A stretch of 64,000 nucleotides of DNA from Oryzias latipes (taxonomy: Eukaryota; Chordata; Actinopteri; Beloniformes; Adrianichthyidae), in contig NC_019866.2 of assembly GCF_002234675.1 (NCBI RefSeq), positions 8,275,261 to 8,339,260 of the forward strand, in the 5' to 3' direction. The translations under genes were made by a program, and so were the position numbers. Positions 62,408 through 64,000 of the stretch are shown here, piece after piece; the first letter of the stretch is position 1; each line of letters opens with the position of its first letter. The notes beneath the pieces are model-generated. The model saw only the letters and a program-made list of their open reading frames with translations. It searched no databases and was not told where the DNA came from.

Positions 62408-64000
62408 GCATCTTTGCATCCTACTGACATATATTTTAGTCCCAATAAATAAAAATGGCTAGCTTAATCTTTGGCAAAAAACAAGCAAACAAACCAACAA
62501 ACCAGAAAATGCAGCAGAGGAGGAAAGCACTGATGGTGGATTTGAAGGCTGTGAAACGTTCCATTTCGCTTGTTGCTCTGAGTTAGACTTTAATGCATTT
62601 GTGGTGTTGCTGAACAAAAAGTGAGCACATCAATGAAAGGCTTCCCGCTTCTTTGTTTTGCACATTGTCCTTCGTATTTCCGCCCTGTGGGAGAGCTAAA
62701 AGCAACAGCGCGTTTTTCTAAAACAGTCAAAAGAAAACTCTTCTTTTACTGCCTTTTCCAGAGCGATTCTCACAGAGATGAGCGTTTGATGCCGGTGTGC
62801 AGGCATGTTAACTGTTAACATTTCTCAGTGTTCTCAGCCAACCTGCAGAAATTATTGAGCTCTCATGCTGATGAATCCATCACTTTGTTCATTAAAGCGT
62901 TGTCTGTTCCCAGTTAGATCCTGGGAAGGTTGTGTGCAGCTTTAAAAAGACATTTTAACCAAACATCCCGAACCTTGAGCTGGAAAACGTCGTGACACCA
63001 AATCTGCCTGAGGGAATCCTTTGGATCAGGTCACCATTAGTTTGCCACAGATGTTAGAGTAATTTCATCCGTTTCTCTTCAATTACAACATTAACAATCT
63101 AAAGGCACGCCAGCATCTCCGTTACCCTGCTCACCACTGCTTTGAATTAAACATGAATGTCACAATGCACCCTGTTTTTAGATTCACTACTTGAGATTGG
63201 CCGTGCATTGTGGAGAGATGGAGTAGGCTTGAGGTAAGACAAGTGAGACGTTTTTGCTGACTTTACTGCTGAGAACAGGAAAAGACTGAGACACTTTGTG
63301 CAACAGCTAAACAGATTTCATTGACTGAACCTCAAGTGGGATTCCTATTAAAGCTTGTGTTCAGGAGACTTCTCCAGGAGATGTTTGAAGTTCCATTTTG
63401 TTGTTTTGACAAGAAGGAAAATGCTCCTTTATCATCCTGAATGGTTGTTCTGAAATCTTAAACCGGTGTGGATTTGTTAGGGAAAGTCTCTGAGGGTGAA
63501 CTTTGTTGCAAAGCAACGTGATTTCTACGGTGGCCCTGAAGTACAAATCCCACAAACAAATCACTCAATGCAAAAACATATTAAAGATCACATGCAAAGA
63601 CAATTAAAAAAGCAAAACAAATGCTAAAAAAACTAAACGTTTCAGAAAACAAATGTGATTTACAGAAGTCAAGACAAAATGTTAAAAAACGAAACACAAT
63701 AAGAAACCTTTAACTATAGGTATTCTGTGACATTATTGACTGGATGTTGATGTTTGATTTTTGATGTTTGAGTTTTCAGTTTCTGTATACTAATAAAAGT
63801 ATTATAATTAGCACGGAGCATATCCAGAATCGCTTCATGCCCAATAACTTTTACTTGAAATGATCAACAAACGTCATCATCTAATCAGCGATGTCCCATA
63901 ATACCCACCTTTTCTATTTTCTTCTTGTGTTTTTTTTTCTGTAAAATGCTTTTGTTTCCAAAAGTTGTTTTTTTTTGTTTTGTTTTTTTAATGGAAACCA
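62408..64000. other. Non-coding right end of the window
   Basis: AT-rich sequence with no recognised gene. Nothing else can be supported. Confidence 0.5.

Overview
The window looks like nuclear DNA of a ray-finned (teleost) fish. Genes are split into many short exons with GT-AG introns, the proteins match vertebrate families closely, and the DNA between them holds fish-type Tc1/mariner remnants, short inverted-repeat transposons, poly(G/C) runs and a long ATCT microsatellite. Four protein-coding genes were reconstructed exon by exon. Summed coding lengths stay in frame for all four.

Layout: (1) 1-6349, minus strand: the 5' eleven coding exons of dock6 (Rho-family GEF); the gene continues off the left edge. 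A possible small divergent plus-strand transcript starts at 6507. (2) 14383-26260, plus strand: elavl3 (HuC, neuronal RNA-binding protein), with a TATA/CCAAT promoter, a 5.8 kb first intron, three RRMs, and several alternative-splicing options visible in the sequence. (3) 32630-36735, minus strand: prkcsh (glucosidase II beta subunit), complete in 16 coding exons, ending in the ER-retrieval signal HEEL. (4) 41372-53401, minus strand: pde4a (cAMP phosphodiesterase), with a long-form 5' exon at 53208-53401, a separate short-form (PDE4A1-like) first exon at 47043-47291, and a probable 3.3 kb 3' UTR. (5) 53462-64000: no recognised exon; it holds a decayed Tc1/mariner element with a TA target duplication and the microsatellite.

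The genes do not form a pathway. They are a conserved linkage group: DOCK6, ELAVL3, PRKCSH and PDE4A all lie in human 19p13.2, which supports the paralogue calls (dock6 rather than dock7; pde4a rather than pde4b/c/d). The PDE4A1-specific exon settles the last call. I see no CRISPR array, operon or novel multi-gene system. The points most worth a second look are splice-level: a PDE4A1 first exon whose normal initiator ATG is ACG; a possible unannotated 54-nt in-frame cassette exon in elavl3; an ERK consensus in pde4a that mammalian PDE4A has lost; and two perfect RFX X-box palindromes.
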